Counted from the stretch's first letter, positions 8,490 through 17,672 are shown. The stretch is 64,000 nt of DNA from Psychroflexus gondwanensis ACAM 44 (GCF_000355905.1 NZ_APLF01000009.1:1-64000), one strand, 5' to 3'. The notes: generated by a model from the letters alone, not told the origin. Translations and numbers: made by a program.

Positions 8490-11400
8490 TTAGAGTGTGA
8501 ATGGTAAAAATAGCTTAACCTCAAATCCGTTTTCCTTGTTAAATTCCAGGTGGCCCTTAAGATTTACAGCTCTCATAGTCATATTGGATAAGCCTAATCC
8601 AGTTGAGGTATAGCACTCTTTTTTACTCCCATTATCTTTTATAATAAGGCAGCAACCTTTAGTGTCGTTGGTGATAGTGACAGCGGCATGGGTGGCATCA
8701 GAATGCCGTAAAATATTGGTAATCGCTTCTTTATAAATCAAAAATATATGCTGTTTTGTGTATGCTGGCAATTTTTTATTTGGGTTTTTAACGTTGAAAC
8801 TATCCATTTGAAAGGAGATGTCTTTTGGCAACAATAATTCTTCGGCCAACTCGCGCATGCGCTCTAATAAATCTTCGACGGTTTCGCGTCTGCTGTCGAT
8901 ACTCCACACCAAATCTCGCATCTGTGAAATAGCATTTCTGCTAATGCCTGCTATTTTTTGAAGTTTAAATTTATCGGTTTCACTGGCGTTGATTTCCATA
9001 AGTTCGGTCTGCATGGCGAGACCAGATAATAACGAGCCAACATCATCATGTAAGTCGCTTGAAATTTTGGTGCGCAAGCGTTCTATTGCCAAAGCTTGTT
9101 GCAATCGATACCTGAAAATCGAATAAGCTATGCCAGCTATAGTCAAAAACATTAGGGCTATAAACCACCATTTTTTATAAAATATTTGACGTACATTAAT
9201 TGGAATGGATAAGATAGAAGCACTATCAATTCCTCGGGAATCTTTTCCTTTTATTTTTAAGATATAGTCACCTGCCGGCAATTGGTTATAGCGAATTGAT
9301 GCCGAGTTGCCTTGGTAAAACCAACGGTCTTCAAAGCCTTCTAGTTTTGTGCTATACGTGTTTTTTTGATTCTGAAAATAGCTTGGCATCGTCCAATTGA
9401 TCTCAAAATACTGATCGTACGGAGATAATTCTAAAGCTGTAAATTTAGTTTTGATATAATCCTCTGTAAAACTAGATTTATTTTGGTTGTTATATCCTGA
9501 TGCACTTAGAAGGCGAAGTTTTGGTGGATTGGATTCCCTAACTATGTCTTCGGGCTTAAACGTATTTAAGCCATTCATTCCACCGAAATAAAAATGACCT
9601 CTGCTATCTTTAAAAAAAGAGGCATAATTAAACTCGAAATGTGTTAAGCCATCTTCGGTATAATAATTTTGAAAGATTTCGGTAGTTTTATCAAAATGGG
9701 ATAAGCCATTGTAAGTACTTATCCATAAGCCATTAGCCTCGTCTGATAGCAAACCAACCACATTGTTATTTGGTAGTTGTTGAGATTCGGTAAAGGTTTT
9801 CACAGTATTGCCATCTGCTGAAATATGATTGAGACCACCACCATAAGTTCCTACCCAAAGGCTTCCATCGGTATCTTCTTCAAGAGCTCGAATACAATTT
9901 CGTGATATATTTGGAGTTGTTTTTGTTGTAAAATACTTCTCTAAGCGACCCTTTAGATGCACTTTCAGTAATCCATCGTTTTGAGTTCCTATCCAAATAA
10001 TACTATCTGTTTTACTTTCTTCAAAAAACTTGTAATTTGAAATATCATCTTCTATTTTTGAGTCCTTAAATAGGAGCGTGCTGGTTTCGTTTTCTATATC
10101 AAAAAGTACTAATTGTGATAAACTTTGACCGAAAAGCAGTTTACCGTTTCTCAATTTAATCAGCGGGTTTTGGCCTTTAAAAGTAACGTAGTTTCGAAAT
10201 TCATCATAACGTTGAACGCTGCCATCCTTTAGGTTTATTTTCATTAAGGTCTCACCCAAGGTAAAAACATGTTCTTTTTTGTTGTCTACAACAAAAAAAT
10301 TAGCCGTGTGTTGAATGGCTTCTAAGTCCACTTTATTCAATTGAATTTGCAGTGTATCCACTTCACCACTTAGGGTTTTGTATAGAAAGGCGTTGTTATT
10401 TTCGCATTTCGCAAAAATTGTCCCGTTTTTATCTTCAAAAATACCGCGCATGGTATTTCCCCAACCTTCATTGTTGGACTTAAATAAGGGTTTAAAAAGT
10501 TCATCGCCAATCCGTATTTTAAATAATCCATTATCTGTAGCTACCCAAAGTAATTTGTTAGCATCTATAAACAGATCTCTGATTATGGAATACTTAAATC
10601 GAGCTTTAAGTTGGGCTGTATAGTCTGTAAACTCACCTTCCGGACTCATCCGGTAAAGCTCATCTAATCCGGAAAACCAGATGTGTTTTTGATAATCTTC
10701 TATAGCATTATAAAATTGAATGGGTTTATCAAGGAGGCGTTTATGAGTAAGCTTGTCTTCATCAAAAATATGAATACCGCGTTCTTGTTGTGGAAAATAA
10801 TAGTGAATATTGCAAGAATCATAAAAGGATACATTAAATTTTAAATCGGTTCCAAACCACTTAAAACTTGACAAATCAAATTTAGCTTCTAAATTTCCAT
10901 CGGGATCAAATTTCAAACTTCCGTTAGAGGTGCTCCATAATATATGGCCATGGGAATCTGAAATTAATTGGCTATAATCTACTTTACCTCTTAGAATAGC
11001 ATGTTTAATTTCGAACCGGTCACCATTCAACTTTTGAAGATATTGTTTTGCCTTTCCTTTTTTGGCGGTCTTGAAATCATCACTTACAATCCAAAAACTA
11101 CCATCTTTATTTTTTAGCAAGAATAAAACTGACCCTATGATGTTATGAGTTTTATCGTAAGTTATCGCTTTGTCAGTCAATGGATTGAGCTTAAATAGTT
11201 TTTCATTAGCTATATACCAGAGGTCATTGGTAGCATCATCAATATCCAACCCCGCCATAATATATTCTTTTTCAATAAAAAGGGGATTATTTTTATTTGA
11301 ATTATAGGTTTTGATATGATATCCATCATAATGCATCAAACCAACCGCTGTGCCCATCCATATAAATTCGTTTTTGTCTTGGGTAATGGATTTGATGTCT

Positions 11401-11567
11401 CTGTAGGATAAACCTTGTTCGGTTGTAAAAACATCTATTTGAGATGGGCTTTGAGCATAAACAGGATGGACTACCAAAAGTAGACCCACTTGCACTACTA
11501 AAACGAACAGGATTCTGAAGAATTTCAAAACGTGCTGATTAACTGTTTTATGAACGCTAACTCCCAA
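8490..11567 (-). CDS. Two-component sensor histidine kinase with periplasmic propeller (Reg_prop/Y_Y_Y, HisKA_3)
   Basis: A membrane sensor of 1025 aa. After a signal sequence (FRILFVLVVQVGLLLVVHPV, about 17-36) comes a two-propeller sensing region with repeated blades such as FIWMGTAVGLMHYDG, SLWVGTYGGGLNHIS and GLWISTYNGLSHFD (about 50-670). A Y_Y_Y domain (about 690-775), one TM helix (WWFIALMFLTIAGIAYSIF), a HisKA_3 dimerisation domain with SSDLHDDVGSLL (phospho-His) and an HATPase domain ending in GLGLSNM follow. The layout matches hybrid sensors of Bacteroidota but stops after the kinase; the regulator is a separate gene. No ATG precedes the signal peptide: the start is TTG, either at 11567 or, more typical for a signal peptide, at 11528. 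Confidence 0.92.
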   Translation of the reverse strand: MGVSVHKTVNQHVLKFFRILFVLVVQVGLLLVVHPVYAQSPSQIDVFTTEQGLSYRDIKSITQDKNEFIWMGTAVGLMHYDGYHIKTYNSNKNNPLFIEKEYIMAGLDIDDATNDLWYIANEKLFKLNPLTDKAITYDKTHNIIGSVLFLLKNKDGSFWIVSDDFKTAKKGKAKQYLQKLNGDRFEIKHAILRGKVDYSQLISDSHGHILWSTSNGSLKFDPDGNLEAKFDLSSFKWFGTDLKFNVSFYDSCNIHYYFPQQERGIHIFDEDKLTHKRLLDKPIQFYNAIEDYQKHIWFSGLDELYRMSPEGEFTDYTAQLKARFKYSIIRDLFIDANKLLWVATDNGLFKIRIGDELFKPLFKSNNEGWGNTMRGIFEDKNGTIFAKCENNNAFLYKTLSGEVDTLQIQLNKVDLEAIQHTANFFVVDNKKEHVFTLGETLMKINLKDGSVQRYDEFRNYVTFKGQNPLIKLRNGKLLFGQSLSQLVLFDIENETSTLLFKDSKIEDDISNYKFFEESKTDSIIWIGTQNDGLLKVHLKGRLEKYFTTKTTPNISRNCIRALEEDTDGSLWVGTYGGGLNHISADGNTVKTFTESQQLPNNNVVGLLSDEANGLWISTYNGLSHFDKTTEIFQNYYTEDGLTHFEFNYASFFKDSRGHFYFGGMNGLNTFKPEDIVRESNPPKLRLLSASGYNNQNKSSFTEDYIKTKFTALELSPYDQYFEINWTMPSYFQNQKNTYSTKLEGFEDRWFYQGNSASIRYNQLPAGDYILKIKGKDSRGIDSASILSIPINVRQIFYKKWWFIALMFLTIAGIAYSIFRYRLQQALAIERLRTKISSDLHDDVGSLLSGLAMQTELMEINASETDKFKLQKIAGISRNAISQMRDLVWSIDSRRETVEDLLERMRELAEELLLPKDISFQMDSFNVKNPNKKLPAYTKQHIFLIYKEAITNILRHSDATHAAVTITNDTKGCCLIIKDNGSKKECYTSTGLGLSNMTMRAVNLKGHLEFNKENGFEVKLFLPFTL

Positions 11568-11591
11568 ATATACAAAAAGTTAGCTATAAAT

Positions 11592-11639
11592 ATCACATCA
11601 ATATGTGATTGACAAAATTCTAAATATGGATTAGTTTAG
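11592..11639 (+). promoter_or_regulatory. Putative operator-promoter module between kinase and accessory block (site 2)
   Basis: A perfect inverted repeat ATCACAT-CAAT-ATGTGAT (11592-11609) runs into TTGACA (11609-11614). Twenty bases after TTG comes TAGTTTAG (11632-11639), a -7-like box. It points to the gene starting at 11692, with a 5' leader of about 45 nt, and also lies 25 bases upstream of the longest kinase reading frame on the other strand. The same arrangement occurs at 8443-8489 and 22266-22312. Confidence 0.65.
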
Positions 11640-11691
11640 TTCTGTTAATTCAAAATACTTAAAAACGCTATTAATTTAAAATCAAACTAGC

Positions 11692-12663
11692 ATGAAAACA
11701 GTCAAAACAGTTGCAATTTTATTAGTATTAATGATTGGGCAAGTCACTTTTGCTCAGGAAAAAAGCTACAAAGAAACCGTAATAGAAAATCCTACTGCAG
11801 AAGAAGACCTTAAAGTCGTTGCAGATCATTTAGAGGCTATTATGACCAACAAAATGGGTAAAGCTGCCAGCTTACTTGCAGATTCATATGAAGGAAGAGG
11901 TCCTGCGTTCGAAGAAACCGAATACATCTATTATGACCAACTCGATTCTCACTACAGCGACAAACCAAATGATTCAACACTATGGACCATAGAACATTTT
12001 GTAGAAGAAGTGGAACAGGTTCGTAAAGCTTTGAATTTGGACAAAGATAATTTCTACTTATTAGGTCAATCTTGGGGTGGCATGTTAGCAATGGAATATG
12101 CGTTGAAATATCAAGAAAATTTAAAAGGTCTGGTCATTTCTAATATGATGGCGAGCATTCCTGAATACGAAAAATATGCAGCGGAAGTTTTAGGGCCGCA
12201 ACTACCACCAGAAGTTTATAAAGAAATCAAAGCCTTGGAAGCTGCGGAAGATTTCGGTAACCCACGTTATACCGAACTCGTGATGGAGCATTATTACACT
12301 AAACATGTACTGCATAAACCATTGGATGAATGGCCAGAGTTTGTCAATCGTGCCTTCTCACACCTTAATCCTAATATTTACATCTATATGCAAGGCTATA
12401 GTGAATTTGGGGTCACTGGAGATGCAACATTAAAAGGTTGGGATGTTTCTGGCAGGTTAAATGAATTGAAAATTCCAACCTTAATGATTGGTGGCAAATA
12501 CGACACCATGGATCCAAAATATATGGAATGGATGAGTACCGAAGTGCAAAACGGACGAAGTGTAACCACCAACGGAGCACATGTATCACAATATGATGAT
12601 CCGGAAACCTATTTCTCTGGATTGATACAATTTATAAAAGAGGTGGATGATGGTTCCTTTTAA
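11692..12663 (+). CDS. Chimeric secreted protein: NTF2/SnoaL-like start joined to a truncated proline-iminopeptidase-like hydrolase
   Basis: The protein is 323 aa. A signal peptide (MKTVKTVAILLVLMIGQVTF, cut after AQ) and residues 23-75 look like the start of an NTF2/SnoaL-type protein (VADHLEAIMTNKMGKAASLL). From about residue 77 (YIYYDQLDSHYSDKPND) the sequence is the middle and end of an S33 proline iminopeptidase. It keeps the nucleophile motif GQSWGG (S127), the GGKYDTMDP aspartate and the NGAHVSQYD histidine. The N-terminal strands and the HGGPG oxyanion motif that such enzymes carry are missing. It is probably the product of a deletion that fused two adjacent genes at about 11917; activity is doubtful. 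It is the first gene after operator site 2. Confidence 0.75.
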   Translation: MKTVKTVAILLVLMIGQVTFAQEKSYKETVIENPTAEEDLKVVADHLEAIMTNKMGKAASLLADSYEGRGPAFEETEYIYYDQLDSHYSDKPNDSTLWTIEHFVEEVEQVRKALNLDKDNFYLLGQSWGGMLAMEYALKYQENLKGLVISNMMASIPEYEKYAAEVLGPQLPPEVYKEIKALEAAEDFGNPRYTELVMEHYYTKHVLHKPLDEWPEFVNRAFSHLNPNIYIYMQGYSEFGVTGDATLKGWDVSGRLNELKIPTLMIGGKYDTMDPKYMEWMSTEVQNGRSVTTNGAHVSQYDDPETYFSGLIQFIKEVDDGSF

Positions 12664-12698
12664 ATTTTGAACAGATAACTGACTTACAACCAACTCAC

Positions 12699-13739
12699 AT
12701 GAAACATAAAAAATCTTTAAGTATTGCTATTGCTTTAAGTATTTTGGGCATCACAGCCTGGGAAATCTATTGGCGTTCTCAAGGCTATTTTCCAGATCTA
12801 GACGATGATAAATACCTTTGGGTAAAAACACGAGCTCTTGTTGAAGATGCTACAGAAGATGATGTGGTTATCGTTGGTTCTTCTAGAGCACTTTTTAATA
12901 TTCAGCTGGGTCAATGGGAGAAATTAACAGGTATTCAACCCATACAATTAGCAAATGCGGGAGCCACGCCTTTACCCGTATTTCATGATATTGTAGAAAA
13001 CTCGAGCTTTAAAGGAACTGTAGTTGTAGGTGTAACACCACCACTTTTCTTTTCTACCACCTTTGAACAAGCACCACCTTGGAGTAGAGCATCATCACGA
13101 TCAGAATTTTATAAAAATCTCACCTATGCTCAACGTCTTAATTATAGTCTATCAATTCCCCTTCAAAATTCATTAGCATTTGTGTCCAATGACGATGAAG
13201 CATGGATAGACGACATTAATCTAAAAGCTTTGCTTAAAACCATTCATCTGCCGCCTCGGACAGACAAACCTCAAGAACCTCCATTTAGAAGGTTTCAAGA
13301 TATAGACATCAACAGAAATGTTAGGATGAAAGAAGAAATGGTGAGTGATACTGCCTTTGCAAATTCTATTAAAACAGTTTGGAAAACGTTACTATCTGGA
13401 GATATACCACCACCAGATAAAGAGGCAACCATCGAATACTTTCTGAAAGATGCTGAAAAGTTTACCTCAAGAGGTGGGAAAATTATTTTATTAAGAAATC
13501 CCTCAGATGGATTTTTTAAAGATTTAGAAAGTAAGGGCTTGCCTCGATCAGAATTTTGGGACGAATTAGTCACAAAAGCAAATGTACCCGCATATCATTA
13601 CCAAGACTACAAGGGCTTAAGTGCCTTTAAAACCATAGAATGGTCTCACTTATCGGCTAAAGATGCAGATCAGTTTACAGAAAACTTTGTAAAGATCCTC
13701 CTAGAAGACGGGCTCATTACTAACCTTAAAAACAACTAG
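12699..13739 (+). CDS. SGNH-like protein, probable partner of the MBOAT acyltransferase
   Basis: A membrane-anchored protein of 346 aa. One N-terminal TM/signal anchor (LSIAIALSILGITAWEIYW) is followed by an exported domain. DDVVIVGSSRALFNIQL (about 54-70) resembles block I of SGNH hydrolases, and WSHLSAKDADQFTENF near the C-terminus resembles the D/W-x-x-H block of DltD/AlgJ-like proteins. The gene ends two bases before the MBOAT gene. By analogy with alginate and D-alanine systems it would take part in transferring an acyl group to an exported polymer or lipid; that is inference. Confidence 0.65.
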   Translation: MKHKKSLSIAIALSILGITAWEIYWRSQGYFPDLDDDKYLWVKTRALVEDATEDDVVIVGSSRALFNIQLGQWEKLTGIQPIQLANAGATPLPVFHDIVENSSFKGTVVVGVTPPLFFSTTFEQAPPWSRASSRSEFYKNLTYAQRLNYSLSIPLQNSLAFVSNDDEAWIDDINLKALLKTIHLPPRTDKPQEPPFRRFQDIDINRNVRMKEEMVSDTAFANSIKTVWKTLLSGDIPPPDKEATIEYFLKDAEKFTSRGGKIILLRNPSDGFFKDLESKGLPRSEFWDELVTKANVPAYHYQDYKGLSAFKTIEWSHLSAKDADQFTENFVKILLEDGLITNLKNN

Positions 13740-13741
13740 TT

Positions 13742-15157
13742 ATGCTATTCAACTCATTAACTTTTGTTGTCTTTTTAGTGATTGTTTTGGCACTGTATTA
13801 TTCAAAGATTCTCAGCTGGACAAGTAAAAAGGGCATGTTGCTCCTAGCTAGTTATCTTTTTTATGGACTTTGGAATCCGCCGCTAGTGATCTTATTATGG
13901 ATATCAACTATGGTGGACTGGACTGCTGGAAAAAAATTAGCTGCAGAAGAAAGTCAACGCAAAAGAAAATTTTGGCTACTTTTAAGTCTGTTTGTTAATC
14001 TTGGGTTTTTAGCTTTTTTTAAATACCGGGATTTTCTATTAGACAATTTTACGAGTGCAGTAAATGCGTATGGTTATGGCTATGAGGCGCAACCTATGGA
14101 TATTATTTTACCCATGGGTATTTCATTCTACACCTTTCAAACCATGTCTTACACCATCGATATTTATAAGCGAAAAATAGAACCCGCTCATACCTTTTTA
14201 GATTTTGCGTTGTACGTAACCTTCTTCCCACAACTCGTTGCAGGCCCCATTGTAAGAGCTCAAGATTTAATCACCCAATTTTATGAAGAAAAAAGAGCCA
14301 ACTTTAACCAGTTTGCTTGGGGTACTTTCTTATTAACCATAGGCTTATTTCAAAAAATAGTTCTAGCAGACATCCTACTGGCCGATACTTCTGATCAAGT
14401 TTTTAGTTCAACAGCTATTCTTCATGGTGTAGACGCGTGGACGGGCACACTCGCATTTTCTGGACAAATATTTTTTGACTTTGCCGGGTACTCAACTTGT
14501 GCCATTGGAATAGCATTAATGCTGGGTATTGTGCTGCCAGATAACTTTAAATATCCATATGCTTCTATTGGGTTTTCAGATTTTTGGAGGCGGTGGCACA
14601 TTACCCTTTCAAGCTGGTTAAGGGATTACATCTACATTCCCTTAGGTGGTAATCAACATGGAATAACCAGAATGTATGCTGCATTAATTATAACCATGCT
14701 CCTAGGTGGTTTATGGCACGGTGCGGCTTGGACATTTGTGATTTGGGGCGCTTTGCATGGTCTTTACCTTATAATGGAACGGTTGCTTAGGTCTAAAATT
14801 CATATAAAAATCAACGCTATTAACGGGATATTTCTCGCATTGCTTACCTATATCATGGTAAACTTTACCTGGGTGTTTTTTAGAGCGCGAGAGTTCGCTA
14901 CCGCTAAAAATATGATTATATCCATGTTATTTATAAATGGTGAAGGAGAAAAAATCGTTGAAACATTTGATGTGATCAAAGTGTTTTTACTTATTTCCCT
15001 CTTATTTATGTGTCATTGGATGATGAGAAACACCTCTATGAAAGAAGTTTCATTAAAAGTAAACCCATGGATTTTGGGTGTTTTCTGGGCATTCATGGTG
15101 TTTTTGATTGTCATCTCACAAGGAAGTGGTGAGCAGTTTATTTATTTTCAATTTTAA
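13742..15157 (+). CDS. MBOAT-family O-acyltransferase (AlgI/DltB type)
   Basis: A polytopic inner-membrane acyltransferase of 471 aa with about ten TM segments. It has the family features PMGISFYTFQTMSYTIDIY, PQLVAGPIVRAQDLI, FWRRWHITLSSWLRDYIYIP and GGLWHGAAWTFVIWGALHG, the last holding the conserved catalytic His (H326). Length and order match AlgI-type proteins. The partner with the SGNH-like fold is encoded two bases upstream, so the pair is one unit that acylates an envelope glycan or other acceptor. The acceptor cannot be inferred: no polymer genes lie nearby. Confidence 0.92.
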   Translation: MLFNSLTFVVFLVIVLALYYSKILSWTSKKGMLLLASYLFYGLWNPPLVILLWISTMVDWTAGKKLAAEESQRKRKFWLLLSLFVNLGFLAFFKYRDFLLDNFTSAVNAYGYGYEAQPMDIILPMGISFYTFQTMSYTIDIYKRKIEPAHTFLDFALYVTFFPQLVAGPIVRAQDLITQFYEEKRANFNQFAWGTFLLTIGLFQKIVLADILLADTSDQVFSSTAILHGVDAWTGTLAFSGQIFFDFAGYSTCAIGIALMLGIVLPDNFKYPYASIGFSDFWRRWHITLSSWLRDYIYIPLGGNQHGITRMYAALIITMLLGGLWHGAAWTFVIWGALHGLYLIMERLLRSKIHIKINAINGIFLALLTYIMVNFTWVFFRAREFATAKNMIISMLFINGEGEKIVETFDVIKVFLLISLLFMCHWMMRNTSMKEVSLKVNPWILGVFWAFMVFLIVISQGSGEQFIYFQF

Positions 15158-15197
15158 TACTCACGCATCATTTATGAACCCCTTTAAATAAAGCACC

Positions 15198-15950
15198 ATG
15201 AATTTAGGACTAAAAGAAAAAAATGCAATCATTACGGGAGGCAGTAAAGGCATAGGAAGAAGTATTGCCCTAGTTCTTGCAGAAGAAGGTGTTAACGTGG
15301 CTATTTGTGTACGTGGCGAGGAAGCACTTCAAACAACTAAAGAAGAGCTTCTTAAAAATGGAGTGAAAGTACATGCCCAGTCTTGTGATGTAAGCGATAC
15401 TGAAAAGTTTAAAGCTTTTCTTGATGCAGTAAAAAGCAAATTTGCCACCATAGATATATTGGTCAATAATGCCTCTGCATTAAGTCTAGGTAAAGAAGAT
15501 GCCGACTGGGAAGCTTCTATAAACATTGATTTGTTAGCCAGCGTACAAGCTACTAGAAAATTCGTTCCATGGATGATGGAGTCTGGTACTGGAAATATTC
15601 TCTTTATCTCCTCAGGTTCTGAACTTGAAGCGGGTTCTCCTGCGGCTTATGCTGCTGTAAAGGCAGCACTGATTAGTTATTCTAAAACCCTATCTGCACA
15701 ATTGGCTCCTAATAATATCCGTGTCAATACAAATGCACCAGGTTCTGTTGAATTTAGTGGAGGACTTTGTGAAATGATTAAAGCACACGATCAATCTTTT
15801 TATCACCATACCGTAAACAGTATTCCCTTAGGCAGGATGGGAAGACCCGATGAAATAGCAAAAGTAGCGGCCTTTTTGGTTTCGCCATGTGCAAGTTGGG
15901 TTACTGGAACTTGTCTGTCAGTAGATGGAGGACAGCATAAAGGGAATTGA
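15198..15950 (+). CDS. Short-chain dehydrogenase/reductase (SDR)
   Basis: A cytoplasmic NAD(P)-dependent oxidoreductase of 250 aa, the classical SDR length. The Rossmann motif TGGSKGIGRS is near residue 13, the NNAS motif near 90, the catalytic Ser in ISSGSEL and the YxxxK pair in AAYAAVKAAL near 155-159; the C-terminal GTCLSVDGGQ is typical. The substrate is unknown. It is followed at once by a RidA gene, and two more SDR genes lie within 3 kb. This suggests an accessory catabolic or biosynthetic set rather than fatty-acid synthesis. Confidence 0.92.
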   Translation: MNLGLKEKNAIITGGSKGIGRSIALVLAEEGVNVAICVRGEEALQTTKEELLKNGVKVHAQSCDVSDTEKFKAFLDAVKSKFATIDILVNNASALSLGKEDADWEASINIDLLASVQATRKFVPWMMESGTGNILFISSGSELEAGSPAAYAAVKAALISYSKTLSAQLAPNNIRVNTNAPGSVEFSGGLCEMIKAHDQSFYHHTVNSIPLGRMGRPDEIAKVAAFLVSPCASWVTGTCLSVDGGQHKGN

Positions 15951-15991
15951 AAAAAACACTATTAAAACCAGTAAATTTAAAAACCAATATA

Positions 15992-16420
15992 ATGAAAACA
16001 AAAAACCTTGAAAAAGTAGAAGTCAAGATGGAAACACCAGACTACTTCATGCTAAGACCAGAAGTTGAAAAAGCTTATGGCTACTCGCACGCTGTAAAAA
16101 TCGGAAATTCCATTAAAATCTCTGGTGCTGTAAGTATGGATGATGAAGGCAACCCAACAGCCGTTGGAGATTTTGAGCAGCAAATGAAAAACTGCTATTC
16201 AGATTTAGAAAAAGTGTTGAAACATTACGGATGCACCTTTGACGATGTGGTAAAAGAAGATGTGTTTACCACAGATATGCCTAAGTTTTTAGAGTTCGCA
16301 GGCTATAGAACTGAAATTTATAAAAACCATTTTCCAACTGGGTCTTGGCTTGGAGTTAAGGAATTGGCATTACCAGAATTTATGATTGAGATTGAATTAG
16401 AGGTACATAAACCAAATTAA
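15992..16420 (+). CDS. RidA (YjgF/YER057c/UK114) family protein
   Basis: A protein of 142 aa from the ATG at 15992. A TTG at 15947 would add 15 unrelated residues, so I reject it. Members of this family deaminate reactive enamine/imine intermediates or act as related small hydrolases. The sequence shows the family core: KIGNSIKISGAVSMDDEGNP, FEQQMKNCYSDLEKVLKHYG, FDDVVKEDVFTTDMPKF and PTGSWLGVKELALPEFMIEI. The last has V-K-E-L where enamine deaminases have an Arg-rich R-x-x-V site, so the substrate may differ. It overlaps no neighbour but follows the SDR closely. Confidence 0.9.
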   Translation: MKTKNLEKVEVKMETPDYFMLRPEVEKAYGYSHAVKIGNSIKISGAVSMDDEGNPTAVGDFEQQMKNCYSDLEKVLKHYGCTFDDVVKEDVFTTDMPKFLEFAGYRTEIYKNHFPTGSWLGVKELALPEFMIEIELEVHKPN

Positions 16421-16431
16421 TTTATAAAATC

Positions 16432-16767
16432 ATGAAACACAAAGCAAAAAATTGGACTAAAACAGAATTGCAAGTATACATTTTATTGATGTGTGCCAAT
16501 GCAGATAAAGAGCAAACGAAAGAGGAACTCAACATGATATCCTCAAAGGTAGATAAGGAAACCTTTGATAAAATGGCAATGATATTTAAAGCCGATTCTG
16601 AAGAAAAAAGATTGATAAAGATTAGTAAAAATATCCAACAACAAAGCTATAGTGTGATGGAGTTAGGTGCTTTTAGAAAAGAAATTCACGAAGTTTTTTT
16701 ATCGGATAATAAATTCACAATGATGGAACAAAGACTAGATTGGACACTGGATAATATTTTGTACTAA
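16432..16767 (+). CDS. Small helical protein, TerB-like (uncertain)
   Basis: A soluble 111 aa protein predicted to be nearly all helical, without a signal peptide. The pattern 'NWTKTELQVYILLMCANADKE...EELNMISSKVD' resembles the first helices of TerB-like domains (a di-metal helical fold), but the sequence is short and the acidic metal ligands are not clear. It lies 12 bases after the RidA gene and ends at a terminator, so it is the last gene of the 11.7-16.8 kb run. Function is unknown. Confidence 0.75.
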   Translation: MKHKAKNWTKTELQVYILLMCANADKEQTKEELNMISSKVDKETFDKMAMIFKADSEEKRLIKISKNIQQQSYSVMELGAFRKEIHEVFLSDNKFTMMEQRLDWTLDNILY

Positions 16768-16778
16768 AATGAAATAGA

Positions 16779-16808
16779 GAAACCTCAATACCAGGTTTTT
16801 TTATTTCA
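16779..16808 (+). terminator. Rho-independent terminator
   Basis: The stem AAACCT (16780-16785) pairs with AGGTTT (16793-16798) around a 7-base loop, followed by a T run. It ends the unit that begins at 11692 and separates it from the SDR gene at 16911. Confidence 0.75.
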
Positions 16809-16910
16809 TAATGATACGTCTGAAGAACAATAACCAGTATAAGTGAACTGACAAATTAAAAACGGGTAAGGCCAAAAACCGATAAAGAGTAAGCATAAAA
16901 TCACAAAATC

Positions 16911-17672
16911 ATGAAAAATAAAGTCGTATTAATTACAGGGGCCAGTAGTGGCATAGGAAAATCGACAGCTGAGGCTTTTGCAGCAAAAGGTGCTCACGTG
17001 GTTTTAGCAGCACGTAGAAAAGATGAATTAGATAGCTTAGTGGCCTCAATTAAAGCAGGTGGCGGAAAAGCATCTGCCATTAAAACCGATGTTTCAATAA
17101 CTAAAGATGTGCAAGGTATGGTTGCATACACCATAGACACGTATGGCCGTTTAGATTACGCTATAAATAATGCAGGTATTGAAGGCGAACTCGCACCCAT
17201 TACAGAATTACCTGAAGACGTTTGGGATAGCGTGATGAACATCAATCTGAAAGGCGTTTTTTTATGTATGAAATACCAAGCAAAAGCGATGATAAAAGGT
17301 GGTCATTCTGGTGCCATTGTCAATGTGGGTTCAGTAAATTCATTTCTAGGGTTTCCCTCAGGTGCTGCCTATGTGACCTCAAAACATGGCCTAGTTGGTT
17401 TAACTACTAGTGTTTCTGCTGAGTTAGCACCACAAGGCATTAGGGTTAATTTGGTGTGTCCAGGAATTACAAAAACACCTATGCACGATCGCTTGAGAGA
17501 TGTCGTTGGCGATGATTTGTACGACAAAGGGCTACTCCCAACTGTACATTTACAACGTGCAGGAAGACCAGAAGAGATGGCAAATGCCATTGTATTCCTT
17601 TGCTCTGACCAAGCAAGCTATATAACTGGTTCAACACTCACCGTAGATGGCGGACTGACCTTAACGATGTAA
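16911..17672 (+). CDS. Short-chain dehydrogenase/reductase (glucose 1-dehydrogenase-like SDR)
   Basis: 253 aa. The cofactor motif TGASSGIGKS is near residue 10, NNAG near 89, the catalytic Ser in VNVGSVNSFLGF, YVTSKHG (Tyr and Lys of the active site) near 155-159, and the C-terminal ITGSTLTVDGGLT. The arginine-bearing end of strand 2 (AARRKDE) favours NADP. The substrate is not evident. It is the first of a second run of plus-strand genes (SDR, NTF2-like, SDR) after the terminator at 16779. Confidence 0.92.
   Translation: MKNKVVLITGASSGIGKSTAEAFAAKGAHVVLAARRKDELDSLVASIKAGGGKASAIKTDVSITKDVQGMVAYTIDTYGRLDYAINNAGIEGELAPITELPEDVWDSVMNINLKGVFLCMKYQAKAMIKGGHSGAIVNVGSVNSFLGFPSGAAYVTSKHGLVGLTTSVSAELAPQGIRVNLVCPGITKTPMHDRLRDVVGDDLYDKGLLPTVHLQRAGRPEEMANAIVFLCSDQASYITGSTLTVDGGLTLTM

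Noticed and set aside
15947-15991. TTG start of the RidA gene
   Set aside because: The extra 15 residues do not belong to the family and overlap the SDR stop; ATG 15992 fits.
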